Shown here: piece after piece, positions 10,956 to 42,437 of the stretch | Layout: each line of letters begins with the position of its first letter | How positions within the stretch are numbered: the stretch's first letter is position 1 | Assembly: GCA_028751875.1 (NCBI GenBank) | Contig: CM054153.1 | Coordinates: 22,064,730-22,128,729, forward strand | From: Rapana venosa | Lineage: Eukaryota; Mollusca; Gastropoda; Neogastropoda; Muricidae | Direction: 5' to 3' | DNA: 64,000 nt | Notes under the pieces: model-generated | Database searches by the model: none | What the model was told of the DNA's origin: nothing | What the model saw: only the letters and a program-made list of their open reading frames with translations | Program-made: the position numbers and the translations under genes

Positions 10956-11825
10956 TCAGCTCGAGAAAGATGTTTTCGTCAAACTGGGAAGAAAGGACAA
11001 ATTCAGGAATCAATCCTGAGCCTCACGGTTCACTTGTTGGCATGCGAACATCTTAACCATCCTGCCACCCTACTTGATAAACATCTCACCATTGGTGAAC
11101 ATTCTTCTGACATTTGATGCTGATTTTTGGAAGGCCATTTTGGGAACAGATCCTGACCCTGACTGACCAATGTGTGGCGAAAACCACAGAGATGGCATGC
11201 CAATAAGTCTTTTGTGGCAATGGCCACAAAAACCTTCATTACTAGTCCTAAAAATAAATCTGGCATGGAAATCAATGGGAGAAAACAGCTCTGATCTTGT
11301 ACAGGCTCATTTGGAAATAACACCACTATCAGACTGCTTACGGTTAAGGTCAAAGTCATGTTAAGGTCAAGGTCAAGGTCATTGCCGGCTATTACCGATG
11401 GCCATGTTGCATATGAATGATGTATATTTAAGCAGCAAGTGTGGGAGATGGTGATTTTTTTTGTTTTTTTTGTTTTGTTCCTCAGCTAGAGCTTTGAGGT
11501 TCACAAATCAGGAGATGTTGATAATGTGTGATTGTTTGCCCATATTGAGGTAGCTGCAGTCTGACTTCCGGGATTAATGTTCAAACATGATACCATTATT
11601 AGTGTGCTTGTATTTTGAGTATTTAAATGTTGTTATCTGTTCCTTCTGGCATGCAATTGCTTACTAATGCTGTTTTAAAAGGCAGAATGAGTTTTTATTT
11701 GAGCACAAGATGTCCTGTGTGCAGATGGTCCATTCATGGCCATGTGGGTGATGTACGTTTCAGGTGTTTGTCATTTAACTTAACTTTAGACTTAGTGGTT
11801 TATGGCCTTTTTAAAAAAAATATAT

Positions 11826-12115
11826 ATAACGATCATGATCTGGGGGCAATGGTTAGAGCATTAAGCTCACAATCTGATGTCACAGGTTCAAACCACCACC
11901 AAAGAAGCCCATTCATCTTCATGGAGATTTTCCCCCTTGGTGTTACTGTAATGATAGTACTGACTCCACTCCCCACCCCCCCCCCCCCCCCCAAATCCTT
12001 TGGATAAAACTTTCAAGTCCTATGTATGGACACATGCAGACAAATCAAATGCTGTTCTGCCCTTTGGAAGAGTAGGCCATGGTGTGCTAGTAGGAACAGA
12101 TTTTTTAAAAACCCA
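11826..12115 (+). repeat. SINE family A-like copy, plus orientation
   Basis: tRNA-like head GGGGGCAATGGTTAGAGCATTAA with box B-like CAGGTTCAAACCA, then ACTGACTCCACTC, a poly-C insertion, AAATCCTTTGGAT, GAGTAGGCCATGGTGTGC and GGAACAGAT. It shares the family A body with a divergent head. Confidence 0.7.
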
Positions 12116-12209
12116 ACCTGCATTACACGGGTGTCATGGAGTCATGGATACCATCCCGGAGTTGGAATGTGGCTACCTAAATGATTGGTGGACGGAAGGG
12201 GGGGGGGGT

Positions 12210-12270
12210 GGGAGATTGCACACACAAAAATCTCACAATCAGTGAAGGTTTGAGCTCTAGCCAAGGAACA
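12210..12270 (+). repeat. SINE family B tail fragment
   Basis: CAAAAATCTCACAATCAGTGAAG and GAGCTCTAGCCAAGGAAC match the family B body; the preceding poly-G run (12200-12208) replaces the upstream part. Confidence 0.55.
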
Positions 12271-12399
12271 AAAAATATATAAAAACAATTATCTCCATTT
12301 CGGGGGTGGGGTGTTGCTCTTTTCGTGATTTTTTTTTTTTTTGGGGGGGGGGGGGGGGTATTCTGACTCCTGGTTACACTCTAATTAAAACAGTAACAA

Positions 12400-12545
12400 A
12401 GTTTACAACCATCTTTACCATATTATGTTGAAAATTATATAGATGCCTTACGTTCAACAGCTAATTATTTACAGTTTCGTTCCTTATGGCCAAAGTGGAG
12501 AGACTTCAATTTGGGATGGCCAATGACTTATAGAAAGGGAAGGAA

Positions 12546-12576
<31 letters not shown>

Positions 12577-13200
12577 GGGGTTGTAACTTTTACTTGTGTG
12601 TTTTTGTACTGCTCAAGTGTTGTGTTAGTGATATAGGTATTTTGTTTTTCAAGCACACTTGTCAGTTGCATAAAAGAAAAACACAACCAACCTAATACCT
12701 GGCAATGTAGAAAGAATAAATTTCAACTTACAAACTTCGTCTCCTACTGGCTTCATGGTTACCAGAAAGTTGTTTTACAGGACAACTTGGGAGTGAGCAT
12801 TGCACAATCAAATGGTGCGACACAATGGTAAAGGAAGAGGAAATAACGTGAACGGTAGCACTCCGCAATTAAAGGTAATTAGGCCAACCAGGTTAGGGGG
12901 CCCAGTGCAGTCCAATTGCTGAGTTGAGTTGAAAATTATATAATATTGGAGTCCAAGTGGAAATAGTTCCGATTGAGGAACGGTGGTCGAAAGTCATCCC
13001 ACTGAGCTCCTCGGGCCACACCCAAAATAGTACAATTCTGAAATGCAACAGTGTCAGGCCTGTGCAGGAAGAGCCCCAGCTCTCTATGTCATATTCAATT
13101 GCTGTGTGAGTGTTAAATGAACAAAGAAGAAGAAGAAGAAGAAGAAATGTTAATGACTAATCATTATCATAGTTGAGGATGTTTTACAAGGTTGTTGTTG
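12400..13200. other. Unassigned interspersed sequence ending in (AAG)n
   Basis: Contains a roughly 28-base poly-G run near 12547-12574 and a block ending GTGTTAAATGAACAAAG followed by (AAG)n at about 13120-13146, which resembles a retroelement tail. No coding motif recognised. Confidence 0.35.
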
Positions 13201-13339
13201 TTTTTTAAATGATAGTGCTTACAGTAGAAAGGAAAGCACTTTATGCCCATTTTCTCTATTGAAAAAAAGAGAGATTAGTTGTGGATAAATCACGAAAACA
13301 ATGTAAATAATACAGACTTTGGTTAGATTGTATTGTTGT

Positions 13340-13484
13340 TATTGGTGGTGGTGGTGGTGGTGGTTGTATTGTTGTTATTGGTGGTGGTGGTGGTTTTTGC
13401 TTCATTTCTACAACTACAACTACTACTATTACGACCACCACCACCACCACCACTACTACTACTACCACCACCACCACCACCACC

Positions 13485-13522
<38 letters not shown>
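13340..13522. repeat. Inverted trinucleotide repeats (GGT)n ... (ACC)n(ACT)n
   Basis: (GGT) tracts at about 13343-13361 and 13379-13394 face (ACC) and (ACT) tracts at about 13433-13522, so the single strand can fold back on itself. Confidence 0.9.
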
Positions 13523-13754
13523 AGGTCTGGAGTGTCAATTGAACGAAAATGTTTTTATTCATCACATTCACTGTGTATTCAGTGTGGCTGCTGAGTAAGT
13601 TCAGGTAATTAATCTCACTTCTCTCTTTTGTTTTATTTTATTTACTTTTTTTTCTTTTATCCTACCTCCTATCCCTCCTCATCGTTCCTGCCCCAGGTGA
13701 ATAGGTGAGTAGGTGAATCCTAAACATCTCTAGGGATAGAAGTAAAGTAAAAAG

Positions 13755-14035
13755 GTAAAGGTGTCCCATAACCTATGTGGTCGTAGGGGAGTGAGGCGTC
13801 AGAGACCTCAGCTTCTCAAGGGGCCAGCATATTGAGGGCGGCGCCCATCTCCTCTCCCTCGCTGCTTTACCTTCCCTGACCCTAAAGAGGCAAGTACCCA
13901 TTTACAGCTGGGTGAACTGGGGGACTGTACTGAAGCCAAGGCGTGTAATCGGTCACCCATCCAAGTGGTAACCACGCTTGATGCTGCTTAACCTTAGTTG
14001 GGGGAAAGAAAGTCCTCTGACCACTGAGCTATAGG
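13755..14035 (-). repeat. SINE family C copy carrying a 5S rRNA-like segment
   Basis: Near-complete family C element, minus orientation, matching 5022-5270. Between its tRNA-like head (about 14035-14000) and its body there is a segment at 13949-13993 whose minus strand reads GGTTAAGCAGCATCAAGCG, then ACTTGGATGGGTGACCG. This corresponds to the A-box to C-box part of 5S rRNA genes. Confidence 0.8.
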
Positions 14036-14147
14036 CTTTAGGAATGCTGAAGGGCAATAGGAAGACTAGGGTTCACTACGTTTCTGGTGCCCAATCAGTG
14101 GGACTAGAAATTGGAGTGTTGACCTATGATTCTTGTTCAGGAGTCTC

Positions 14148-14149
<2 letters not shown>

Positions 14150-14187
<38 letters not shown>

Positions 14188-14260
14188 TTGTTGTTGTTGT
14201 TGTCTTCAATTCAACGTCTGTTCACCCTAAGTGATATTAGACGACGGAGTGTAATGGAAG
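14150..14260 (+). repeat. Small repeat unit with built-in GT microsatellite, copy 1
   Basis: (TG)n, a short GTT tract, then AACGTCTGTTCACCCTAAGTG and ATATTAGACGACG. The same block follows a GT tract at 31860-31970 and 45310-45380. Confidence 0.7.
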
Positions 14261-14459
14261 TTAAAGAAGGGTGAGGAAGGAGTGGAAGGAGAAAAGATTA
14301 ATAAATAGCATCAGTGTTGGTATTTTTGTGCAATAAACAACAAACAAACAAAAACAAAAACACAATAACCAAACCTAGAAAAGTAATAATGATAATACTC
14401 TTAAATAGGAGCAAAATTTAAATTCAACGATGTGGAAACATGAAATAACAATAATATAA

Positions 14460-14960
14460 CTACAACAAATATTCAAGTGGACTATGCAATAAACATCTAG
14501 CAATGGCAACGACTAACTTTGAATTTTCAAATACATTTTCCAGATACTGTTCAGAAAATGTTGGTAAAAAAGGTCTTACAATAGGGCACTCAAATATGAT
14601 ATGAGCATTGGAAATATGATCTCCACATAGACATCTGACATGTTTACAAAATTTTGTAAGGAATGCATTTAACTTCATTTAAAAATATTGTGAATTAACC
14701 CTTCTCACGGACATAAAACGCGAATCTATTTGAGAAGGAGCCATATAACAAGAAATATGGGCAGTAGTCAGACAACTTGTTTGTTCTAATAATGATAGGG
14801 TATCCCTCCTGTATAGATAAGGGTACATCCAGTTCTATCGATTCCATTTCATGTCTTGCCCCGTTTTCGCAGCTCTGTCAGCCCACTCATTTGAAACAAA
14901 TCCAACATGAGAAGGCACCCAACAAAAAGAAACAGAAATACCTCTTAAACTTAGGAGGGG
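14460..14960 (-). mobile_element. Non-LTR retrotransposon 3' region (RNase H and zinc-knuckle tail)
   Basis: Minus frames read FCWVPSHVGFVSNEWADRAAK (the RNase H H-V-G..N..AD..AK block), then after stops and shifts NAFLTKFCKHVRCLCGDHISN and AHIIFECPIVRPFLP. The latter is a C..C..H....C zinc-knuckle-like tail. Elements at 27545-28280 and 36125-37015 have a comparable tail. The copy is degraded. Confidence 0.7.
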
Positions 14961-15635
14961 TGTGTGTGTGTGTGTGTGTGTGCGTGTGCGTGTTGCGTGT
15001 GCGTGTACGTGTGCATGCGCGAGCTGGTGTACATACTATTACTGGGTGAGAAAGACCCCAAGAAGGATTGATGTCATCTCATAACGCTTCTTGAGCCATT
15101 ACAGTCACGTAACGTTAAGGTAGCTAAAAAGGAAATAGTACCATCTTGATAGCCAGATTCTTATCTTGTCCACTATGCATGCATGTTTGCAGCACTAACT
15201 GTCCCCACCCGAATAAAGGTCATTAGGGGCAATTTATAAAGATAACAACTAGTACTACTGATGTCTCTTGGACTATTTTACTGTGGAAACTCAGATATGT
15301 TGATGGCAACACCCAGAGGTCAGCTGGTAGGTCGACCAAGTTCACAGAATCCTGTGCGGGGGTCCTGACAGCCATGTCTGTCAGTCCAGTCTGTCTGTCA
15401 GTCCAGTCCTCTCTCTCCCCCCCCCCCCCCTCCTCTCTCTCTCTCTCTATGGGGGGAGGGGGAGGAGGAGAGGGAATGGTGCTGGTGCTCTATATTTCGT
15501 ACTTTCCTAGGGACAGTTCTTCCACCACCTATTCCAATACCACCAATTATGGATTCCACCAATTATGGATTCGACCAAATACAGATTCTGCCAAACACAA
15601 ACAGCAAAAGTGAAACTAAAATCTCCCCCCTCCCT

Positions 15636-15666
<31 letters not shown>

Positions 15667-16030
15667 TGAAAAGAGCAGAATATGGGCTCATTGTCCTTCT
15701 TCTGCTCTTTGTTTGGGGTTTTAAAAACAATCTAAGGGGGTTCTTTTCAAGTCAAAGTTAGTCCAGTGTCAACCATACCTGACACGTCAGGAACATCTAC
15801 AATGTTGCTCGTTGATAGGAACAACTTGAAAACAACTTGAAAATGGCGTCTACATGAATGTGAGCTTTTACCTAGAGTATTCTCAACACCTATACAAATA
15901 ATAATGTCTGAGTATTTACACCATGGGAGGACAAGAATCAAGCCTCACAGGCACTCAGATTGATAAAACGTAATAGTACCCACTTACCTTGGAGATCTCT
16001 GGCCAATATATTTCCCCTAAAAGTCAACCA
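14960..16030. other. Intergenic sequence, no gene recognised
   Basis: Contains (GT)n at 14957-14982, short CT and poly-C runs (15417-15430, 15634-15663) and duplicated CCAATTATGGATT blocks near 15543-15572. Nothing coding recognised. Confidence 0.4.
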
Positions 16031-16320
16031 AAAAAGTGTACTGACCACCTGATGATGGCTTATCAGAGAGAGAGAGAGAGAGAATTTCCTCTTTTAAAAA
16101 AAGAGAGATAAATATTTAAAAAAAAGTGAACTGACACCGGATGATGGCTTATCACAGAGCGAGAGCATCCCCCCCCCCCAAAAAAAAAGAAAAAAAAAAG
16201 AAGACAAATATACACAAAAGTGGACTGACCACCGGATGATGGCTTATCACAGAGAGAGGGGGCAGAGATAGACAGACAGAGGGAGACAGAGAGAGACTGG
16301 GGTAATGACAAGCCGAAAAC
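16031..16320 (+). repeat. Three tandem copies of a roughly 90-95-bp unit upstream of gene A
   Basis: AGTG(T/A/G)ACTGAC..C.GGATGATGGCTTATCA occurs three times. The core GATGATGGCT is at 16051, 16140 and 16235, each followed by GA-rich and A-rich spacers. The array ends about 50 bases before the TATA box of gene A. Confidence 0.85.
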
Positions 16321-16365
16321 GCCCTGGATGTGGAAGAGGGGTGAGATAAGAAAGAACATGAACGG

Positions 16366-16372
16366 TATAAAA
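16366..16372 (+). promoter_or_regulatory. TATA box of gene A
   Basis: TATAAAA, 53 bases before the ATG at 16425, in a position that would place the transcription start near 16395-16400. The paralogue B has the same heptamer upstream of its ATG. Confidence 0.75.
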
Positions 16373-16424
16373 CCTTCAGGGAAAGAGGATCAGGTTGTCA
16401 CAGTATATCGTGGAGGTTTCCATC

Positions 16425-23345
<6,921 letters not shown>

Positions 23346-23654
23346 TCGGGCCTCACCGAGTGTCTGTCCCCCTGATAAGGCCCCACTACTGACTGTTTCA
23401 ATATTTCTTTGTTTGATTTGATTGTATAGGTCACTGTGATGTTAAAAATAGTTAGCTTTTCAGTTGTGGGGAGGGGGGTTAATATTATTTTTTAAAGATA
23501 TGTTTCCGATCGTTGTCTGTTTCTGCATGGGCATCAGTTAGTTTCTTTCATTGAATGTGACTTTATAGTTTAATATGATATAGAAGATATTGTGGTGTCA
23601 ATTTTTTTAGAATGGTTTTGGTGTGATCATGTTTTATTGTTGTTGTTTTTATAA

Positions 23655-23727
23655 AATAAAAAAAAGGTTTTGGTCTAGTAAAATTTTGTTGGTTGCTAAC
23701 GTTTCTATTTTTGTTCAATGGAATAAA
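23655..23727 (+). terminator. Candidate polyadenylation signals of gene A
   Basis: AATAAA at 23655-23660 and 23722-23727, about 310 and 380 bases after the stop codon. Confidence 0.55.
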
Positions 23728-25302
23728 GGTAAAACGGCAAATCATCAAAGTATGCTTGAGTAAATTGTTGTTGTGTGGAGAGAGAGAGAGAGAGAGAGAG
23801 AGAGTAGCAGATACGCCTTCATCCTCTCTCACTTTCAGCCCTTGCACGGAATATCCAATCTAATTGTGATGTCTGTAGTCCTGCCGACCACAGAAGCCAT
23901 ACCAGAGTTTTCACTTCCTCAACTTTAACAAACCACAGATTAAAAACTGTGCAGCTGTAAACAGACCCGAACAGGATTCAAAACCAACGGTCAACCAAAA
24001 ATGGCTACTGCTTTGTGGGAGAACCACATAAACACCACACAACACGAGATAAAAACAAACAAACACAACAACACCAATACCCGAAAATCAGTATCCTGAA
24101 TAGAGATGAAAAAAATAAAAACAAAAACACCAACGAAAAGATGGGTTAAGGAGAAGGGGGGGGGGGATTAAGAAGAAGAAAAGAAGAAGAAAAAAGGGGA
24201 TTAGGAAGAGATGAGAATTTATATAAAGATGCCAATGGTTGATTGGGACTGTGTACTTTTGTTTTTGTTTTTAGACAAAAAGTGTGTTCATTTGACTTTT
24301 ATTTAAATTTGAATTGTCAATGAGCTGACGACACTGTCATAGTCTCTGTGGTGGGTTGGGGCTATGAGCTGGTGAACAAATCTAAAATGACGGAGGAAAT
24401 GAACCACTCAAAAACAAAATGTAAAAACCAAAACGGCAAATAAGATCGCAAATACAAGTCACAGTCAGCCAAGATCTGCTCCGCTCTAGAGGTAAGTGTG
24501 TTTGTTCGTTTTGTTTTTAATCGCTACATAGTTGCATACCTTTAGATTTAAAATTTAACGTGGTGACAGCCCCGATATGGCCTCTTGACTCGGCGGGGCT
24601 AGTTGTATTGAACTGTTTCTGTTTATTTGGGGTTTTTTGTTGTTCGTTCGTGTTTTTTTTAGTGTTGTATTATTGGATGACGAGTTACTTTTAAATCCTT
24701 AACAAAAATTAGAGTAACCTAGCCCTAAGAGGGTTGCTCCAGTCTTAGGATTAATTGCAACTTCGCCAAATCTCGCGTTAGCCTTTTTTCCCCCTAGAAT
24801 AAATGTCGTCTGCTTTGATTGGAGGGCAAGCCGCTGAACATTGAAACAAAAGGTAACATAGCTATTTGAAAATGAGTGTGAAAACAGCTAATCAATATAT
24901 TTTTTTAAATTCTGCAAATCGTTAGACTGCTGTTTTAACTGCAGGCGCACATATTCGGCCCTTCAAACGGTGGAAAGCTAGAAATTCGATACGTCTGGAT
25001 CACTTACCGATCATGACGTCATAGAACGGTTTTAAAGTAAGCAGGTGTATCCAAAGCATGAAAGAGAATCAAATCAGAAAAAAACAACAACCATGTAGAT
25101 CTAGACTTTGATTTTGAGTCAGCAAAACGCAATGTACTTTTAAATGTAGTGAGCACTACGGGGTCCACTGTCAAGCATGGAATCAGTCATTGACTCAGTG
25201 ACAGTCAACTTCAAGCCAGCCTGCTTTGTGTCGGTTAAAGTGACATGAACTCACAAGTGACTTAAAAGACAACAGGCCTACCTATGCTACCTGCATCAAA
25301 AC

Positions 25303-25366
25303 ATGTGTCGGGATATGGATACAGGAATATCAAACAGGATCTCAAAGAGGATTTCTGTTGCCGAAG
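25303..25366 (+). other. Possible first coding exon of unknown gene
   Basis: ATG at 25303 opens MCRDMDTGISNRISKRISVAE and is followed by a good donor (GAAG/GTAAGTAG at 25367). No downstream partner is identified before the B terminus, so it is weak. Confidence 0.2.
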
Positions 25367-25989
25367 GTAAGTAGGGTAATTGCATGGAAGACATTTTTTG
25401 TTTGTTGTGGTGGTAGTGGTGGTGGTTTTTGTTTGCTTGTTTGATTATCTGTCTGTTTTAAAAAAAATATATTGAGGACAATGTAATAAATTAATCACTG
25501 ACATGTTCCATTGCTAGAGTCACACACTGATATAACCAATGATACAATGCATTCAAAGATGTGGTAGCCACGCCTTGTTAACATTTTCTGCTGTGTATTT
25601 GAAATGTTTCTGGATTTTTTTTTATTTGTCCACAACCGACTGCCTCTATGTGCTCAAATCCCACCACATTAAACTATTTAGCATTGCATTCACATACTCC
25701 CCAATCACAAAGTGAAAGCGCTGTCTGTGATTAAGCAAAGGATCAGATTGTTTTTCAAAATGTTCCTCAGTGAAAGAATTGCCATAAAACTATAATATGA
25801 AATCCATGTTATTGTTATTATACTTATCTGGATTGTTATGATTATGTTCTTTATAATTCAAATATTGGTATGTGTTCTGTGCCCAGTCCCCATTCCACTA
25901 ATCCCTTGTGAATGGGCTTTACAGCTTAGCACAACACATTATTGTCATTCTCTCTCGGTCTCTGTCTGTCTCTCTCTGTCTGCCTGTCG

Positions 25990-26020
<31 letters not shown>

Positions 26021-26129
26021 ATACACACACACACTCTTTTTTTTTAAACGAGTAACAATTAGATACTTTAAAATGATTTTAAAAATCACATCAAAATTCT
26101 GACAAATAGACATGCATAGCATGTCAAGG

Positions 26130-26135
26130 TTTATT
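26130..26135 (-). terminator. Polyadenylation signal of gene B
   Basis: AATAAA on the minus strand about 31 bases after the B stop codon, implying a very short 3' untranslated region. Confidence 0.5.
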
Positions 26136-26165
26136 TGTTGAATTGGCAACAACATGTTGGGGTAA

Positions 26166-38939
<12,774 letters not shown>

Positions 38940-38976
38940 AGTGATTTTAAGGAGCTCCTTAACACACGTTTTTCAT

Positions 38977-38983
38977 TTTTATA
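38977..38983 (-). promoter_or_regulatory. TATA box of gene B
   Basis: TATAAAA on the minus strand, 38 bases before the ATG at 38939; the same heptamer as gene A. Confidence 0.65.
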
Positions 38984-39207
38984 CCTCCCAGGTAACATGT
39001 AAGACAGCTGCAAACTCATTTTTAGGGGTGGGTGGGTGGGTCCTTTTTTTGTTTTTTGTTTGGCATTTTTTTGGTGCTTTACATTGGAAATGTAGGTTTG
39101 TAGTACATACGTGATAGTGGATTTGAAAGGTGCTTGGACACATGGTGCACTTTTGTTTCTGACCAAAACTGGAAAGAACTGGAAGCAGTTAAGGAGCTGT
39201 GCCGTGA

Positions 39208-39213
39208 GTAAGC

Positions 39214-39254
<41 letters not shown>
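39208..39254. repeat. (GT)n tract
   Basis: GT repeat directly upstream of the SINE A copy that follows. Confidence 0.9.
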
Positions 39255-39258
<4 letters not shown>

Positions 39259-39284
39259 ATGGGTGTGTTTTGTCTATCTATTTA

Positions 39285-39616
39285 TTCATTTATTCTTTTA
39301 TTTCGAGAACAAAGGAATAGCACTCATTTTTGTTTCCATCCAGTCCCCATGTGTATGCTGTTTTGTAAATAGTCATCCGTGCCATCAACACAAAATGGCC
39401 TACTCTTCTGAAAAGCAGAACAGGTTTTAACATGTGAGATAGATGTTCTGCTTGTGTTTGCACACAGGACCTTGGTTTATAGTCTCACCTGAAGGACTTT
39501 TGGGGGGAGTGGAGTTGGCACCAATGTTAACTCCAGAGGAAAAATCCTCTTGAACTGGAATCGAAATCAGGTCAGCAGATCATGAGCGCATCATGCTAAT
39601 CACCAGGCTATCTTGC
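39285..39616 (-). repeat. SINE family A, full copy
   Basis: Minus orientation, from tail (CTTTTATTTCGAGAACAAAGG) to head (CACCAGGCTATCTTGCGC on the plus strand). Confidence 0.8.
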
Positions 39617-39619
39617 GCG

Positions 39620-40095
39620 TGTGTGTGCATGTGTGGTGTCGCAGTGTGTGTATGTTTTAGAAAACAAAGTATGTAAACCAGGACAAAGACATGAGTCTGA
39701 TAGCATTATACAAGAGCATAAACAGTGATGCACTTTGTCCTTTAAAAAAATAGGACAAAGAGATAACTCTTTATAACATTTCTGTCTGGCCCATGCCAAA
39801 AGCTTTGTCAGTTATTGATGTTCTTAGAGTGCCAAGTCACCATTAAAACAGAGCACGCAAGAGAAAAAAAGCGAATATGATTCCTAATATGAATGTTTCT
39901 ATTGATGGTAAAATGATAAGCACAGAACTTCTTTACACCATGTCCACCACCACCCCCTCCCCCTAAAAAAGTCTCAGAACCCCAACTCTCCCCCCCCCCC
40001 CCCCCCCCCCCACTAGTCTAGACAAATATGACATGAACAATTTAAATAAGAAAAAGGCACAAATTTACTAACTTTTCTTCTATGTTCCCTACCAT

Positions 40096-40136
<41 letters not shown>

Positions 40137-40685
40137 GGGGGGGGACTGCCCATTTGGTCAATTCAGTTGCACAAATACAATTTAATCTGAAATAAATTTG
40201 TAAAGAAATTAATTTATGAAAAAAAAAATTCAGACAAAAAGGCAGTAAGTAGAAAAGCCTTTGGGTGGGTGGGGAGTGGGGCACAGGTTGGTTGTTTATG
40301 TGGGATCAAATACTTATAAGAGTCTTAAATAAAGACAGTTGACCTCTGCAGCGTATTGGTTAGATAATGAGGTCTCTCTGCACTGGTCAAGGTTATGTTT
40401 AAATATTGAGGTTTCTCTGTACTGATCAAGGTTATGCCTCTGTGCAAACTGATAACCCAACTGGCAAAGTACATCCACATCTATATTCAGCTTTCATATT
40501 GCTTCCCTACGTAAATGCTTGCATGCAGGTGTTCTCATGCATATGTGCACACACACAAACTCACGTACGCACGCAAACGCACACAAATCACACACACAGA
40601 TATGTAAATCACTTTTTTAGTGGAACGGTGGTCCAAAGGTACTGCCTAGAGAATGCATCTGTGTTCCCTATTTGATCCAAAGATT
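39620..40685. other. Intergenic sequence upstream of gene B
   Basis: Contains poly-C (39990-40011), (GA)n (40098-40133) and a degenerate CA tract near 40545-40600. No gene seen. Confidence 0.4.
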
Positions 40686-40689
40686 TTTA

Positions 40690-40990
40690 TTGGTAGTCTG
40701 GGTGCTAGTCTTTCAGATAAGATAATCAACTGAGGTCCCATGTGCAACATGCATCAAGTACATGACAAAAGATCCCATGGAACAAGAGAGTTATCCATGG
40801 ATAAATTCTGTAGAAAAAACCCACTCTCATAGGGAGACAAATACACATCCAGACAGGAAATTTAACAAAAAGAAGTTTTTTTCAAAAAAAGGTGGCCCTA
40901 CACTTAAGGCAACGACTCTCTCCAGGGAGAGCAGCCTGAATTCCACAGAAATTTGTTGAGACTGAAATAGTATACAATACAATTCTATGA
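40690..40990 (+). repeat. SINE family G copy
   Basis: GGTGCTAGTCTTTCAGATAAG, AAAGATCCCATGGAACAAG, TTATCCATGGATAAATTCTG and GGGAGAGCAGCCTGAATTCC; homologous to 21755-22045. Confidence 0.75.
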
Positions 40991-40999
40991 AGTGAAAAT

Positions 41000-41253
41000 C
41001 TATCTCACAAAGGCTACATTAGCGGGACATAATTGAAGGTGGGGTTCAGTTAAGCATGCAAGGATTATTTCCCTTCATACATTTCCTTTGTACACTTCCA
41101 CCTCACATTCCCAGTGGAGAGTGAGATTTTCAAACTTAGAAATCTGGCTGACAGTGTTTTCCTATTTTCATTTGACTTAAAAATATATAGAATGTTTGGT
41201 GTGTGTGTGTGTGTGTGTGTACGTGTGTGTGCACACACATTTGTGAGAGAGAG

Positions 41254-41284
<31 letters not shown>

Positions 41285-42430
41285 ACCTATAACAGCCTAA
41301 GAGATAAACTACGGACAAGTGTGTGTGCGTGCATGTGTGGGTGTAGTATGTACTCAATGCATGCTAAGTGCAGGAACTGTAGTCACACTGGAGTCTTGTA
41401 TTCAGATAAGTACACATAAAAACTTAAATAATGATGATAGAAATGCTAGTTTGCTCCATATATACAAACAAAATAAAGCACACAAAAACACACATACAAA
41501 CACACACACAAATGATCCCACAGAAAAGCCAACAAAAACCCTCCATGATGGATTGGTGTGGGCAGAACCAAAGTCCAGATAACAACATTTTTTGTTTGTT
41601 TGTATTTTTATTTAAAAGAACACAACAGTTCATTCATAACAGATATCATTATTCAAACATATAAAACCTGATAATAACAGTTAATGTCATTCAAACATAT
41701 ATAAATCCTGATTAACTACATTTCATATAAGAATCAGTGAATTAAAATCCAAATAATGTATCACACAATCTGAATAGTCAATAGGACAATCTTGGCATAA
41801 AATTCAGAACAATTACACACATAAAATATGGCATTAAGATGAATGGGCTTACAATAGATTCCAAGTTGATCAAACTCAATGCAGTCAGTTGGTAAGACCA
41901 CTTTCTATATTTTAAAATCAGCATCTTGGTCAATTCTGACACTTCTCAGTTCTTTCTTTTGCACGACTAGAACCATCTTACAGTTAACTTCATCTGCTGT
42001 GATTGAGTCAAGCTGGGAGCATTTTCACTTTCCTAGACCAGCCAGTCATGAAAATCAGACAATATAGAACTTTGCAAACTATATTTTCTTGGGGTCATGA
42101 TGATAGCCTAGTCTAAATATTAACAATTCTGTTCCTCTCCAACCCAAGAGATCTGAGAAATGTCCACCCTTTAAGCACTTCAGGCACTATTGGACTTCAA
42201 ATATGTAGCTTTCAGATTGATAGCCCATAGTTGATCTCAAGCTCAGTAGACATTTTCAGTAGCCAAGATGCTTCTATGGCTGATATCATTAAAAAAATTA
42301 TAATCACCTTAGCAGTTGGTAGACTTTTAAAGTTTGGTGTTTAAGTTGTTTGTTATAGCTGTTTTCATTTTTTTTTGGGGGGGGGGGGTTCTTATATCCC
42401 CTTTGTGAAAAGATATTAAATGAAAGATTA
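41000..42430. other. Intergenic sequence and downstream flank of gluconokinase
   Basis: (GT)n and GA tracts at 41200-41285; otherwise A/T-rich unique-looking sequence with no coding motif recognised. Confidence 0.4.
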
Positions 42431-42431
42431 A

Positions 42432-42437
42432 TTTATT
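42432..42437 (-). terminator. Candidate polyadenylation signal of gluconokinase
   Basis: AATAAA on the minus strand about 330 bases after the stop codon. Confidence 0.45.

Larger units (their letters stand above)
23346..26130. other. Intergenic region between the convergent genes A and B
   Basis: Starts with the A 3' untranslated region. It contains GA and GAA tracts (23774-23803, 24168-24195), a block with TGACGTCA at 25014-25021 and TGACTCA at 25191-25197, and a short possible exon at 25303-25366. No established gene. Confidence 0.5.
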
